In this document: positions 22,480 to 32,480 of the stretch, piece after piece
Layout of the letters: each line of letters starts with the position of its first letter
How positions within the stretch are numbered: position 1 is the first letter of the stretch
Assembly (NCBI GenBank): GCA_903929535.1
Contig: CAIYVC010000110.1
Coordinates: 1 to 43,391, forward strand
From: an uncultured Caulobacteraceae bacterium
GTDB lineage: Bacteria; Pseudomonadota; Alphaproteobacteria; Caulobacterales; Caulobacteraceae
Reading direction: 5' to 3'
Length of the DNA: 43,391 bases
Made by a program: the position numbers and the translations under genes
Notes under the pieces: generated by a model
What the model saw: the letters and a program-made list of their open reading frames with translations, nothing else
Told to the model about the DNA's origin: nothing
The model's database searches: none

Positions 22480-23283
22480 ATGGTAGGCGTCAGCCTGGGT
22501 TCAATGAAGAAGCTCGGCCGCTGGATCGGCGGGCTGAACGTCAAGGTGCGCGCCGCCGGCGCGATCGTCCTCGTCGCCCTAATCGTGGCCGGAGTCTGGG
22601 GCGTCAACACCGCCAACTCGCGCGCCGCCCTTCTGCGCATGGATCCGGATCTGGAAGCCATGGACGCGGTGTCGATGAAGTTCGCGCTCGGTCGCGGGCA
22701 CGGCATCTACGAAAAGAACTGCGCCAGCTGTCACGGCGGCGGCGCCAAGGGCGATCAGAGCCGAGGCGTTCCTGACCTGACCGACAACGACTGGCTCTAC
22801 GGCTCCGGCCTGACCAGCGATATCGAGACGGTCATCCTGTACGGCATCCGCGCGCCCAACCCCAAGACCTGGCGCCTGGCCGACATGCCCGCCTTCGCCC
22901 GTCCGGTTCCCTATGCGAAAGAGCCGGGCATCAAGCCGCTCAGCCCCGGCGACATCAACGACATGGTCCAGTTCCTGGCCTCGCTGCGCGGCGCGCCCTT
23001 CCAGGCCGACGCCGCCGGCCGCGGCGCCAAGCTCTTCTCCGACCGCGGCGGCTGCTACGACTGCCACGGCGACACCCACGGCGACAGCGCCATCGGCGGG
23101 CCCAACCTGGCTGACAACATCTGGCTCTACGGCGGCAGCGACAAGACGGTCTTCCAGTCCATCGCCTACGGCCGCGCGGGCTACTGCCCCGCCTTCGAAA
23201 CCCGGCTGTCGCCGGCCAAAATCCGCGAGACGGCCCTGTACGTCTATTCGCTGTCCCATCAGAAAAGCCCGAGCGCGAAATGA
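22480..23283 (+). CDS. Membrane-anchored diheme cytochrome c, CcoP-like
   Basis: A 267-residue protein with one N-terminal membrane helix (about 26-42) and two class I cytochrome c domains. Haem sites are CASCH (81-85) and CYDCH (192-196). The first domain has its Met ligand in DMPAFARP (Met136). At the equivalent place in the second, GYCPAFETRLSPAKIRETALYVYSL, the ligand position holds Cys236 instead of Met. The domain order resembles CcoP of cbb3 oxidase, but no ccoN, ccoO or ccoQ gene is present. It leads a four-gene operon and overlaps the parvulin gene (ATGA). Start choice is uncertain: the ATG at 22504 (MKKLGRW) is an equally good alternative. Confidence 0.9.
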   Translation: MVGVSLGSMKKLGRWIGGLNVKVRAAGAIVLVALIVAGVWGVNTANSRAALLRMDPDLEAMDAVSMKFALGRGHGIYEKNCASCHGGGAKGDQSRGVPDLTDNDWLYGSGLTSDIETVILYGIRAPNPKTWRLADMPAFARPVPYAKEPGIKPLSPGDINDMVQFLASLRGAPFQADAAGRGAKLFSDRGGCYDCHGDTHGDSAIGGPNLADNIWLYGGSDKTVFQSIAYGRAGYCPAFETRLSPAKIRETALYVYSLSHQKSPSAK

Positions 23284-24158
23284 GCAAGATTACCGACGCT
23301 TCCCAGGTGAGCCTCGCACGATCTCTGATCCTGTCCGGCGTCGCCGCGGTGATCGGCCTGGGCCTTGCCGGCTACGCCCTGTTCACCGCCAAAGGCACCA
23401 CTACCCTGGTCGTGCCGCCCGAGGACGTGGCCCTGGTCAACCAGCAGCCGGTCGCGCGCAGCGACTTCGACCTGCAACTGCGGGCCGTCTACGGCGCGGT
23501 GGACATCAACCAGCTCAGCGCCGCCCAGCGCCAGAAGGTGCTCGACAGCATGATCCGCGAGGAGCTGTTCGTGCAGCGGGGCAAAGAGCTGGACGTGGCC
23601 TCGGTCGACACCGATGTCCGCTCGGCCATGGTCGCCGCTGTGGAGGCCGGCATCGCCGCCGACGTCATGGCCAGCCAGCCCACCAAAGAAAAGCTGATGG
23701 CCTACTACGAGGCGCACAAGGAAACCTATTCCAACGAAGGCACCATGACTGCCCGGGATCTGGTGTTCCCGGCCGCCAACGCCGCCGCCGCCCATGACGC
23801 CCTGGCCTCAGGACAAGCGCCTGACGCGGTCAACGCCAAGTTCGCGGGCAAGGACTCCGGCCGGCTGAACGGCGAAGATTTCTACTTCGCCGCCAAGATC
23901 CACCTGGGCGACGCCACCTTCGCCGCCGCCCGCGCGCTGGCTCCCAAGGCCGTCTCCGCGCCCATCCCCGGGCCTGACGGCGTGCACCTGATCTACATGG
24001 TCGCCAACAAGCCGCCCGTGGCCCTGACCTTCGACGAAGCCTACGCCCGCGTGCGCGGCGACTACCAGAAGGACGCCGTCAACCGCGTGCAGGCCTCCGA
24101 CGAAGGCTTCTTCCGCAAGCGCGCTAACGTCCTGATCGCCAAGGACTTCAAGCAGTGA
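23280..24158 (+). CDS. Membrane-anchored parvulin-type (PpiC/SurA-like) peptidyl-prolyl isomerase
   Basis: A 292-residue protein with an N-terminal membrane helix (about 14-36) and a periplasmic chaperone/isomerase region. The SurA-like helical part reads VALVNQQPVARSDFDLQLRAVY...QRQKVLDSMIREELFVQRGKEL; the parvulin-like part has MTARDLVFPAANAAAAHDALASG and ends PIPGPDGVHLIYMVANKPP, corresponding to the GxHLI strand. The usual catalytic His and the G-[DE]-[LI]-[GS] segment are only partly recognisable, so it may be mainly a chaperone. Its place between a cytochrome and a HupE-like protein suggests a dedicated folding role for them. It overlaps both neighbours by four bases. Confidence 0.85.
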   Translation: MSKITDASQVSLARSLILSGVAAVIGLGLAGYALFTAKGTTTLVVPPEDVALVNQQPVARSDFDLQLRAVYGAVDINQLSAAQRQKVLDSMIREELFVQRGKELDVASVDTDVRSAMVAAVEAGIAADVMASQPTKEKLMAYYEAHKETYSNEGTMTARDLVFPAANAAAAHDALASGQAPDAVNAKFAGKDSGRLNGEDFYFAAKIHLGDATFAAARALAPKAVSAPIPGPDGVHLIYMVANKPPVALTFDEAYARVRGDYQKDAVNRVQASDEGFFRKRANVLIAKDFKQ

Positions 24159-25369
24159 AGCTGAACATGGGTTGGCTGCGGCTGCTTCTCGCCACCCTGG
24201 CTCTTTCGCTGGGGGGAACCACCGCCTTCGCGCACGTGCGCAGCGAGTCCCACTCGGTGTGGGAAATCAACGGCGGCAATATCGACCTGGTGATGACCAT
24301 CCCCAAGCTGGAGACCGCGCGGCTGACGCCGAACGGAACCCAGCCGGACGACCTGGCGGTGGAGAAATACCTGACGGCGCGCATCTATCCGACCGCCGAC
24401 GGCAAGAAGTGCAACCTGATCCCGCCCGTGGTGGCCCTGTCCTCGGCGGCCGACTTCCGGCGCTACGACTTCACCTTCAAGTGCGTCAACGACAAGGACC
24501 TGACGATCACGTCGGAAGCCTTCTTCGACGTCGTGCCCAGCCACACCAACTTCGCCCAGATCCAGAACGTCGCCAGCGGCGAGTTCGTCGAGCAGCTGAT
24601 CACCAACGACCACCGCACCGTGCAGGTGACCGGCGGCGAAGAGAACAAGCTGCAGACCGCCCACTTCATCGAGTTCGTGCAGATGGGCATCATGCACATC
24701 TTTACCGGCGTGGATCACATGTCCTTCCTGCTGGGCCTGGTGCTGATCTCCAAGCGCCTGCGCGACCTGATCTTCGTGGTCACCGGCTTCACTATCGGCC
24801 ACAGCCTGACTCTGGCCCTGGCCGTCACCGGCATCCTGCGCCCCCACGCTGAATACATCGACGCCCTGGTGGCCCTGACCATTGCCCTGATCGGCGCCGA
24901 GAACCTCGGGGTGCAGACGCACAAGCCGATCTGGTTCGCCGCCGGACTTGGCGGGATGATGTTCCTGATGGCCATCTGGCAGATGCTGGGGCTGGGCGGC
25001 ATGCCGGCCATGCTGCTGATCGGCGCGGGCCTGTTCACCGCCAACTATCTGATGATCTCCGGGCGCCTGCAGGACGCCGGACGGCTGCGCATGGTCATCA
25101 CCCTGGTATTCGGCCTGATCCACGGCTTCGGCTTCGCCGCCGGCCTGTTGGAGCTACAGATCCCGCCCGGACGCCTGGCCGAGCTTCTGGTCGGCTTCAA
25201 CCTCGGCGTTGAGTGCGGGCAGCTGACCCTGGTGGTCGGCACCTCGCTGATCGTCATCTGGCTGCACAAGATGAAATGGACCCTGCCCCGGCCGATCGTG
25301 GTCGACGTCTGCTCGGCCTTCCTGGTCGGGCTGGGGGTCTACTGGTTCTTCAGCCGCGCCTACGTCTGA
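24155..25369 (+). CDS. HupE/UreJ-like membrane protein with N-terminal periplasmic domain
   Basis: A 404-residue protein. The signal peptide ends TTAFA (22-26), so the mature chain starts with His27 (HVRSESHS). A periplasmic beta domain (about 27-165) is followed by a membrane part of about seven helices with the HupE/UreJ marks GIMHIFTGVDHMSFLLGLVL, FTIGHSLTLALAVTG, LIGAENL and GLIHGFGFAAGLLE. Conserved membrane His and Asp residues in this family are thought to bind and move nickel or cobalt; the two-domain branch found outside hydrogenase and urease operons has no assigned metal. There are no urease or hydrogenase genes here. The start is a GTG overlapping the parvulin stop (GTGA). Confidence 0.9.
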   Translation: MKLNMGWLRLLLATLALSLGGTTAFAHVRSESHSVWEINGGNIDLVMTIPKLETARLTPNGTQPDDLAVEKYLTARIYPTADGKKCNLIPPVVALSSAADFRRYDFTFKCVNDKDLTITSEAFFDVVPSHTNFAQIQNVASGEFVEQLITNDHRTVQVTGGEENKLQTAHFIEFVQMGIMHIFTGVDHMSFLLGLVLISKRLRDLIFVVTGFTIGHSLTLALAVTGILRPHAEYIDALVALTIALIGAENLGVQTHKPIWFAAGLGGMMFLMAIWQMLGLGGMPAMLLIGAGLFTANYLMISGRLQDAGRLRMVITLVFGLIHGFGFAAGLLELQIPPGRLAELLVGFNLGVECGQLTLVVGTSLIVIWLHKMKWTLPRPIVVDVCSAFLVGLGVYWFFSRAYV

Positions 25370-25391
25370 CCGGTAGCGGGAGCGCCGCGCC

Positions 25392-26873
25392 ATGAAAGCC
25401 ATCCTCATCCTCCACCGCTATCTGGGCGTGGTGGTCGGGCTGCTCATGGCGCTGTGGTGCCTGTCCGGCTTCGTCATGATGTACTCGGGCTACCCGCAGC
25501 TCAGCGGCGCCCAGAAGCTGAAAGGCCTGCCGCCGCTCAACCTGGCGTCGGCCACGCCCCGCCCGCCCCTGCAGCTTGCAGACGACTCCAAGGTCACCGG
25601 TTTCCGCCTGCAGATGATGAGCGACCGGCCGGTGCTGCTCGTGGGCCTCGGCCGCCGCCAGCGTCTGCTGGACCTTACCACCGGGACCGATTTGGACGAG
25701 GTCGACGCGCCGACCGCCCTGGCCGTCGCCTCCGCCTTCGCAAAGGGCAACGCCATCGCCGGCAAGCCCCACGACCTGGGTGTCATCGACGACGATCAGT
25801 GGACGGTCGAAGGCGCCGAGGCGCGCGGCCCGGTGCGCCACATCCGCTTCGACGACCCCGCCGCTACCCACCTCTACATCCCCACCGCCTCCGGCGAGCC
25901 GTCGCAGATCACCACCGGACGCACCCGCTTCTGGGGCTGGCTCGGCGCGGTGCCCCACTGGCTCTTCCCCACCGTCCTGAAGCGCAACAACGAGCTCTGG
26001 ACCCAGGTCGTCATCTACGCCTCGCTGATCGGCGTCTTCCTCACCGCCACCGGCCTGTTCGTCGGCATCACCCGCTTCCGCCGCTACAAGTCCGGCCGCT
26101 GGTCGCCCTATCGCGGCTGGTTCTACTGGCACCACATCGCCGGCCTGGTGTTCGGCATCCTGACCCTGACCTGGGTGGGCACGGGCCTGCTGACCATGAA
26201 CCCCTGGGGTTATGGCGAGAGCGACGTCGGCCAGGCCGAGCGGGCCGGGTTGGCGGGCACTGTGACCGGCGCCGATCTGAAGCAGTTCCTCGCCGCCGCG
26301 CCCAGCTTCGTTCACGGCGACCTGGCCCAGCTCAACGCGGCGACGCTCGGCGGCAAGCTCTACGTCATGGCCGTCCAGCGCGACGGAACCTCCCAGAGAC
26401 TGAATGCTCAGGGCGCGCCCGCGCCGCTGCAGGAGCTTGAGCTGACCGCCGCCATGAAGGGCATGGGCGGCCCGGCGGTGGCGAAGTTCACGCGCATGGC
26501 CGGCCCCGACGCCTACTACTATACCAACTACGACCGCCCCGCGGTCCTGCCCGCCTACCGCGCCGACACCGGCGACGCGCGCCACTCGACCTACTACATC
26601 GACGCCGCGAGCGGCCGGATGGTCTTCGCCATCGACGACGGCGGCCGTCAGAGCCGTTGGATCCGCACCGGCCTGCACGACTTCGACTTCGCGTGGATGC
26701 GCGCGCGGCCCATCTGGGACGTGATCGTCCTGATCCTTCTGGCCGGCGTCACCGGCACCTGCATCACCGGCGCCTGGCTGTCGATCAAACGGGTCATCCG
26801 CGACGCGAAGGCGGTGGCAAGCGCCGTGCCGGGCAAGGCCCCTGAAAGCAAGACCGCCGCCGCCAGGACCTAG
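25392..26873 (+). CDS. PepSY domain-containing inner-membrane protein
   Basis: A 493-residue PepSY-associated membrane protein. Helix 1 begins with the family pattern HRYLGVVVGLLMALWCLSGFVMMY (8-31). A large periplasmic loop follows, then a helix at about 208-231 (QVVIYASLIGVFLTATGLFVGI), another near WHHIAGLVFGILTLTWVGTGLLTMNPWG, a second periplasmic PepSY region (PAYRADTGDARHSTYYIDAASGRMVFAIDDGGR), and a C-terminal helix around DVIVLILLAGVTGTCITGAWLSI. Membrane His residues (His8, and WHHIAG) are typical of haem-binding relatives such as siderophore or ferric reductases. It lies 22 nt after the HupE-like gene, and its stop is one base from the convergent DUF4136-like stop. Confidence 0.9.
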   Translation: MKAILILHRYLGVVVGLLMALWCLSGFVMMYSGYPQLSGAQKLKGLPPLNLASATPRPPLQLADDSKVTGFRLQMMSDRPVLLVGLGRRQRLLDLTTGTDLDEVDAPTALAVASAFAKGNAIAGKPHDLGVIDDDQWTVEGAEARGPVRHIRFDDPAATHLYIPTASGEPSQITTGRTRFWGWLGAVPHWLFPTVLKRNNELWTQVVIYASLIGVFLTATGLFVGITRFRRYKSGRWSPYRGWFYWHHIAGLVFGILTLTWVGTGLLTMNPWGYGESDVGQAERAGLAGTVTGADLKQFLAAAPSFVHGDLAQLNAATLGGKLYVMAVQRDGTSQRLNAQGAPAPLQELELTAAMKGMGGPAVAKFTRMAGPDAYYYTNYDRPAVLPAYRADTGDARHSTYYIDAASGRMVFAIDDGGRQSRWIRTGLHDFDFAWMRARPIWDVIVLILLAGVTGTCITGAWLSIKRVIRDAKAVASAVPGKAPESKTAAART

Positions 26874-26874
26874 G

Positions 26875-27543
26875 CTACTTCCCCTCGCCCTTCGCCAGCC
26901 TCACCGCCGCGTCCTTCTCGTCCACCTTTACGTTCGTCGTCCCTGACGTCTTGCCGATGTAAGGCCGGGCCATGGCCAGCATCGCCGGGACGACCTGGGG
27001 CAGTCCGCCTTCCGGGCCGGTGGACTTGACCCGCACCTGCCACTGCGGCTTGGCCGGCGCCTCGGGCGCGGCGGCGTCGCGATAGTAGGCCGTGACGATG
27101 ATCTCGCGGTTGTAGACGGTGACCGTGCGGGCCAGCCCTCCGTCATCTTCCTCGCTCTCGCTCTGGAAATCCCCGCCGCCCGCGCCGCCGAAGCCCTCGC
27201 CGCCCCCGCCGCCGCTGGGGCCCGGGCGGATCGTCCCCTGGGCGCCGACACCCTGCGCACGCGCAGCAGGACGCGCGCGCGTCACCTGCTTGAGCGGCCC
27301 GCTGATCCCATAGGCCAGACGCACGATCAGGTCGGCGGCGTCCGGCGAGGCCGCCGGCGTGAACCCCTCGGCCTGGAGGAGGCGTGCAAGGCCGGCGCTG
27401 TAGACGGGGAACTGGGCGTCGGTGTCGCCGGGCTTGGGCGCCGGAGCCACGACGAAGGTTTTGTGGCCGCCGGAGTTCGGCGTGGCGATGCTGGACACCG
27501 ATCCAGCGAACTGCAGGCAAAGGGCGGCGCAGAGCAGGCTCAT
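26875..27543 (-). CDS. DUF4136-like exported protein with Gly-rich insertion
   Basis: A 222-residue protein with a short signal-like N-terminus (SLLCAALCLQFAGSVSS). The order HKTFVVAP, GLARLLQAEGFTPAASPDAADLIVRLAYGI and a C-terminal LPQVVPAMLAMARPYIGKTSGTTNVKV resembles DUF4136 lipoproteins, which usually have FxxYxTYAW early and ADxxVxxx in the middle. Between residues about 95 and 130 is a low-complexity Gly and Glu/Asp-rich insertion (GGGGGEGFGGAGGGDF). No canonical lipobox is seen. It lies 65 nt downstream of clpB, with a palindrome between them. Confidence 0.7.
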   Translation of the reverse strand: MSLLCAALCLQFAGSVSSIATPNSGGHKTFVVAPAPKPGDTDAQFPVYSAGLARLLQAEGFTPAASPDAADLIVRLAYGISGPLKQVTRARPAARAQGVGAQGTIRPGPSGGGGGEGFGGAGGGDFQSESEEDDGGLARTVTVYNREIIVTAYYRDAAAPEAPAKPQWQVRVKSTGPEGGLPQVVPAMLAMARPYIGKTSGTTNVKVDEKDAAVRLAKGEGK

Positions 27544-27560
27544 GGCGCGATGCTAGGCGC

Positions 27561-27576
27561 CGCTTGCACGCAAGCG
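27561..27576. repeat. Perfect palindrome between clpB and the DUF4136-like gene
   Basis: CGCTTGC (27561-27567), AC, GCAAGCG (27570-27576). It is 17 bases upstream of the DUF4136-like ATG and 32 bases past the clpB stop on the same strand. It could be an operator for the downstream gene or a transcript-end hairpin for clpB; no T-run follows it. Confidence 0.5.
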
Positions 27577-27608
27577 AAAGGCCGGAACCTCAGCCCCGGC
27601 CCAGATGC

Positions 27609-30188
<2,580 letters not shown>

Positions 30189-30246
30189 ACCTAGTCCCTG
30201 GATGGCGACATGGTTCGAGCGACCCTATCAGGCATCGCCGCAAACG

Positions 30247-30275
30247 CTCAGGGCGTGATCTAGGTGCGGCGCCGG
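30247..30275 (-). promoter_or_regulatory. Predicted clpB promoter
   Basis: On the minus strand TTGTAGG (30275-30269), 14 nt, then CCTAGATC (30254-30247), which matches the Caulobacter-type -10 GCTANAWC at 7 of 8 positions. The leader would be about 50 nt. The -35 lies in CCCTTGTAGGG, so CTTGTA could also serve as a sigma-32 -35 (CTTGAA), but no CCCCAT-type -10 is obvious. Confidence 0.45.
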
Positions 30276-30304
30276 GACCCTACAAGGGCCCGTTTGCCGC
30301 AGTA

Positions 30305-31339
30305 TCAGACCTCTTCGGTCTCAGGCGCCGCGGAGCCTTCGCCTTCGCCGCCTTCGAAGCTGCGCGGGGCGCGGCGGCGGCGGGGCTTCTTGGCTTCGCC
30401 GTCCTCGGTCTCCACCGCACGCGGCGGGGCGTCCGAGCGGGCCTGCAGGAAGGCGGGCGCCGGGCTCAGCGAACCATCCTGCGACCGCAGCTGCCGCTCG
30501 CCTTCGGCGGGGGCGCTGGACACGGGATTCGATACCGGCTCGTCCGCTGTCGCGGGATCGCGGGGGCGGTCGTTACGGTCGAACCGGTCGCGGCCATAGC
30601 GGTCACGGCGCGGACGGTCGTCACGCTGGCCGTCGCGGGGCTGCTGGTTGTTGTCGCGAGGACGGTCGTCGCGAGGACGGTCGTCGCGAGGGCGGTCGTC
30701 GCGTTGGCCGTCTCGGGGGCGATCATCACGCGGGCGGTCGTCACGGGGCCGGTCGTCGCGGTAGCGGTCCTGCTGCTGGCGATCGTCACGGGGACGGTCA
30801 TCGCGAGGGCGGTCGTCGCGGTTGTAGTTGCGGTCCCGATCATCGCGTTGCCGATCGTCGCGCTGACGGTCGCGGGTCTGCCATTCGTTGCGGTCCTGGC
30901 GCTGCTCGCCGCCTTCGCCGTCCGAGTGCCCGGTGACCGGGGCGTCGCCCTCGGCGGAGGGCGCTTCGCCCGGATCGGCCTGGGCGCCGCTCTCGTCCTC
31001 AAAGTCGATGTCGTAGCCGGAGGTGAAGGTGTCGCGGCCGATGATGTCAGCCACGGGGCGGGTCGGCTGCACGGCGCGAACGACCCGGAAATAATGTTCC
31101 GCATGCTGCAGATAGTTTTCGGCGAGGACCCGGTCGCCGGAGGTGGAGGCGTCGCGCGCCAACTGCTGGTACTTCTCGAACACGTGCTGGGCGTTGCCGC
31201 GGATCTTGACGTTGTCCGGTCCGTTGGACTCGAACGACCGGTTGGCGTTGTGCTGCTGCGGCTTGCCGCCGCCGCCCTGCCCGGCGTTGCCGCCCCGGTT
31301 GCGCCCACGCTGGCGCTTCATACCCTTGAAATCTCTCAT
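30305..31339 (-). CDS. DUF4167 protein with long Arg/Asp-rich repeat tail
   Basis: A 344-residue protein found mainly in Alphaproteobacteria. The N-terminal DUF4167 domain reads KRQRGRNRGG, then RSFESNGPDNVKIRGNAQHVFEKYQQLARDASTSGDRVLAENYLQHAEHYFRV (about 34-87), a basic start plus helical pairs suggestive of RNA or ribosome association. The rest is disordered: an acidic stretch, then many RDDRPRDD units (about 160-265) and a basic C-terminal KKPRRRRAPRS. The function is unknown. The ATG at 31339 was chosen; a second ATG at 31321 begins the conserved KRQRGRN. A long leader is predicted upstream. Confidence 0.88.
   Translation of the reverse strand: MRDFKGMKRQRGRNRGGNAGQGGGGKPQQHNANRSFESNGPDNVKIRGNAQHVFEKYQQLARDASTSGDRVLAENYLQHAEHYFRVVRAVQPTRPVADIIGRDTFTSGYDIDFEDESGAQADPGEAPSAEGDAPVTGHSDGEGGEQRQDRNEWQTRDRQRDDRQRDDRDRNYNRDDRPRDDRPRDDRQQQDRYRDDRPRDDRPRDDRPRDGQRDDRPRDDRPRDDRPRDNNQQPRDGQRDDRPRRDRYGRDRFDRNDRPRDPATADEPVSNPVSSAPAEGERQLRSQDGSLSPAPAFLQARSDAPPRAVETEDGEAKKPRRRRAPRSFEGGEGEGSAAPETEEV
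30611..30880 (-). repeat. In-frame 15-bp tandem repeats coding RDDRP units
   Basis: The block around 30663-30707 has three consecutive near-identical 15-mers (cggtcgtcgcgagga type on the plus strand); degenerate copies extend to both sides. Each unit codes for five residues, R-D-D-R-P. Length changes here keep the frame, so the tail can vary in length between strains. Confidence 0.75.
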
Positions 31340-31558
31340 CAATCGCTGACCGTCTCGCCGCCGCTTACGGACAGTCCGAAGCGTTGCGGTCGAGGTTGCC
31401 TTCTCAGGGTTCGCCTGGCCGCCCGCCGTATCCGGCTGGGCGCCGTAATGAGCCCCGTTCCACTCAGGCGCGCGGCGCGAAGCCGTCGCGATTTGCCGGG
31501 AGCCGCTGCGCCCCCGAACGGGAACGCTCAGACCGACGATTTGGGTGAAGACACCTCT

Positions 31559-31587
31559 GATGTAGCGAACGAGTCGTTCAAATCCAA
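31559..31587 (-). promoter_or_regulatory. Predicted DUF4167 promoter with internal palindrome
   Basis: On the minus strand TTGGATT (31587-31581), 14 nt, then GCTACATC (31566-31559), an exact match to GCTANAWC. Between the elements is the inverted repeat GAACGA-n-TCGTTC (31567-31579), well placed as an operator. The start site near 31552 would give a leader of about 210 nt before the ATG at 31339. That leader has no ORF or riboswitch that I recognise. Confidence 0.5.
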
Positions 31588-31625
31588 GGGTTTTATTGTG
31601 TCAGTGGCGCGGTTTGTTGGCGCAG

Positions 31626-32480
31626 TCAGGCCTGGGCTCGTCCGATCACAACCCGGTCGCGCGTCCCCAGGTCGCTGATCACGCGGCAGAAGCCGGCGCC
31701 CGCCTGCTTCATCAGCGCATCCACCGCCTCGCCCTGGTCGTGGCCGATCTCCAGCGCGAACACGCCGCCGGGCTTCAGCACACGGAGCACTTCGGGGGCC
31801 AGCAGCCGGTAGGCGTCCAGCCCGTCCGGCCCGCCGTCCAGTGCCAGACGCGGCTCGTGCACGCTGACCTCGGGGTCCAACCCAGCGATGTCCCCGCTGG
31901 GGATGTAGGGCGGGTTGGCCGCCACGGCGTCGAAGGCGGCGTCCGGCTGACCTTCGGTCCAGGAGGCATGAACAAGACTGGCGCGGTCCTCAAGCTTCAG
32001 CAGCGCCACGTTCTCGCGCGCCACCGCCAGCGCCTCGGGCGAGATATCCACGCCAACCCCGGTCCACAGCGGCCGTTCCGCCAGCAGGGCCAGCAGGATG
32101 GCGCCGGATCCCACGCCCAGATCGAGGATGCGGATCGGCTGGTCGCCCGGCAGGGACTTGAGAAGAGCGTCAACCAGTGTCTCGGTGTCCGGGCGCGGGG
32201 TCAGCACGTCGCGCGTGACCTTCAGCTCAACGGTCCAGAAGCCCTTCCTGCCCAGGATGTGGCTGACCGGCTCGCGCGCCTCGCGCCGCGTCAGGAAACC
32301 GTCCAGCGTCTGCTCCTGCTCGGGCGTCAGCGCTCGGTGCGGATCGGTGACGATGTCGGTGCGGCTAGCGCCGGCCGCCGCCTCCAGCATCAGCCGCGCG
32401 TCGATCACCGGGGCGTCGACCTTGGCCGCCTCCAGCCGCCGCCGCGCCTGCGCCCAGGCCTGCACCAGTGTCAGGGTCAT
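31626..32480 (-). CDS. prmC: Peptide chain release factor N5-glutamine methyltransferase PrmC
   Basis: PrmC methylates the Gln of the GGQ motif in RF1 and RF2 with SAM, improving termination. The 284-residue protein has the N-terminal helical domain (TLVQAWAQARRRLEAAKVDAPVIDARLMLEAA), the linker SHILGRKGFW, SAM motif I ILDLGVGSGAILLALL and the catalytic ANPPYIPSGDI (NPPY). The C-terminal strands end CRVISDLGTRDRVVIGR. The ATG at 32480 overlaps the MOSC stop (ATGA). prmC is commonly beside prfA, but here the two are about 4.8 kb apart. Confidence 0.95.
   Translation of the reverse strand: MTLTLVQAWAQARRRLEAAKVDAPVIDARLMLEAAAGASRTDIVTDPHRALTPEQEQTLDGFLTRREAREPVSHILGRKGFWTVELKVTRDVLTPRPDTETLVDALLKSLPGDQPIRILDLGVGSGAILLALLAERPLWTGVGVDISPEALAVARENVALLKLEDRASLVHASWTEGQPDAAFDAVAANPPYIPSGDIAGLDPEVSVHEPRLALDGGPDGLDAYRLLAPEVLRVLKPGGVFALEIGHDQGEAVDALMKQAGAGFCRVISDLGTRDRVVIGRAQA

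Noticed and set aside
22480-23283. cbb3 oxidase subunit CcoP
   Set aside because: Domain order is similar, but there are no ccoN/O/Q genes and the second haem ligand is changed, so the symbol is withheld.
24155-25369. Urease or hydrogenase accessory gene
   Set aside because: The membrane part matches HupE/UreJ, but no urease or hydrogenase gene is in the window, and the protein has an extra periplasmic domain.
12657-26873. Genomic island or prophage
   Set aside because: No integrase, transposase, tRNA-end duplication, phage gene or evident shift in base composition was seen.
30247-30275. Classical sigma-32 promoter for clpB
   Set aside because: CTTGTA resembles the -35, but no CCCCAT-like -10 lies at the right distance; the vegetative-type match is better. 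Heat shock control remains possible.
30611-30880. Possible CRISPR-like array
   Set aside because: Units are 15 bp, contiguous, without spacers, and in frame inside the DUF4167 gene; no cas gene is present.
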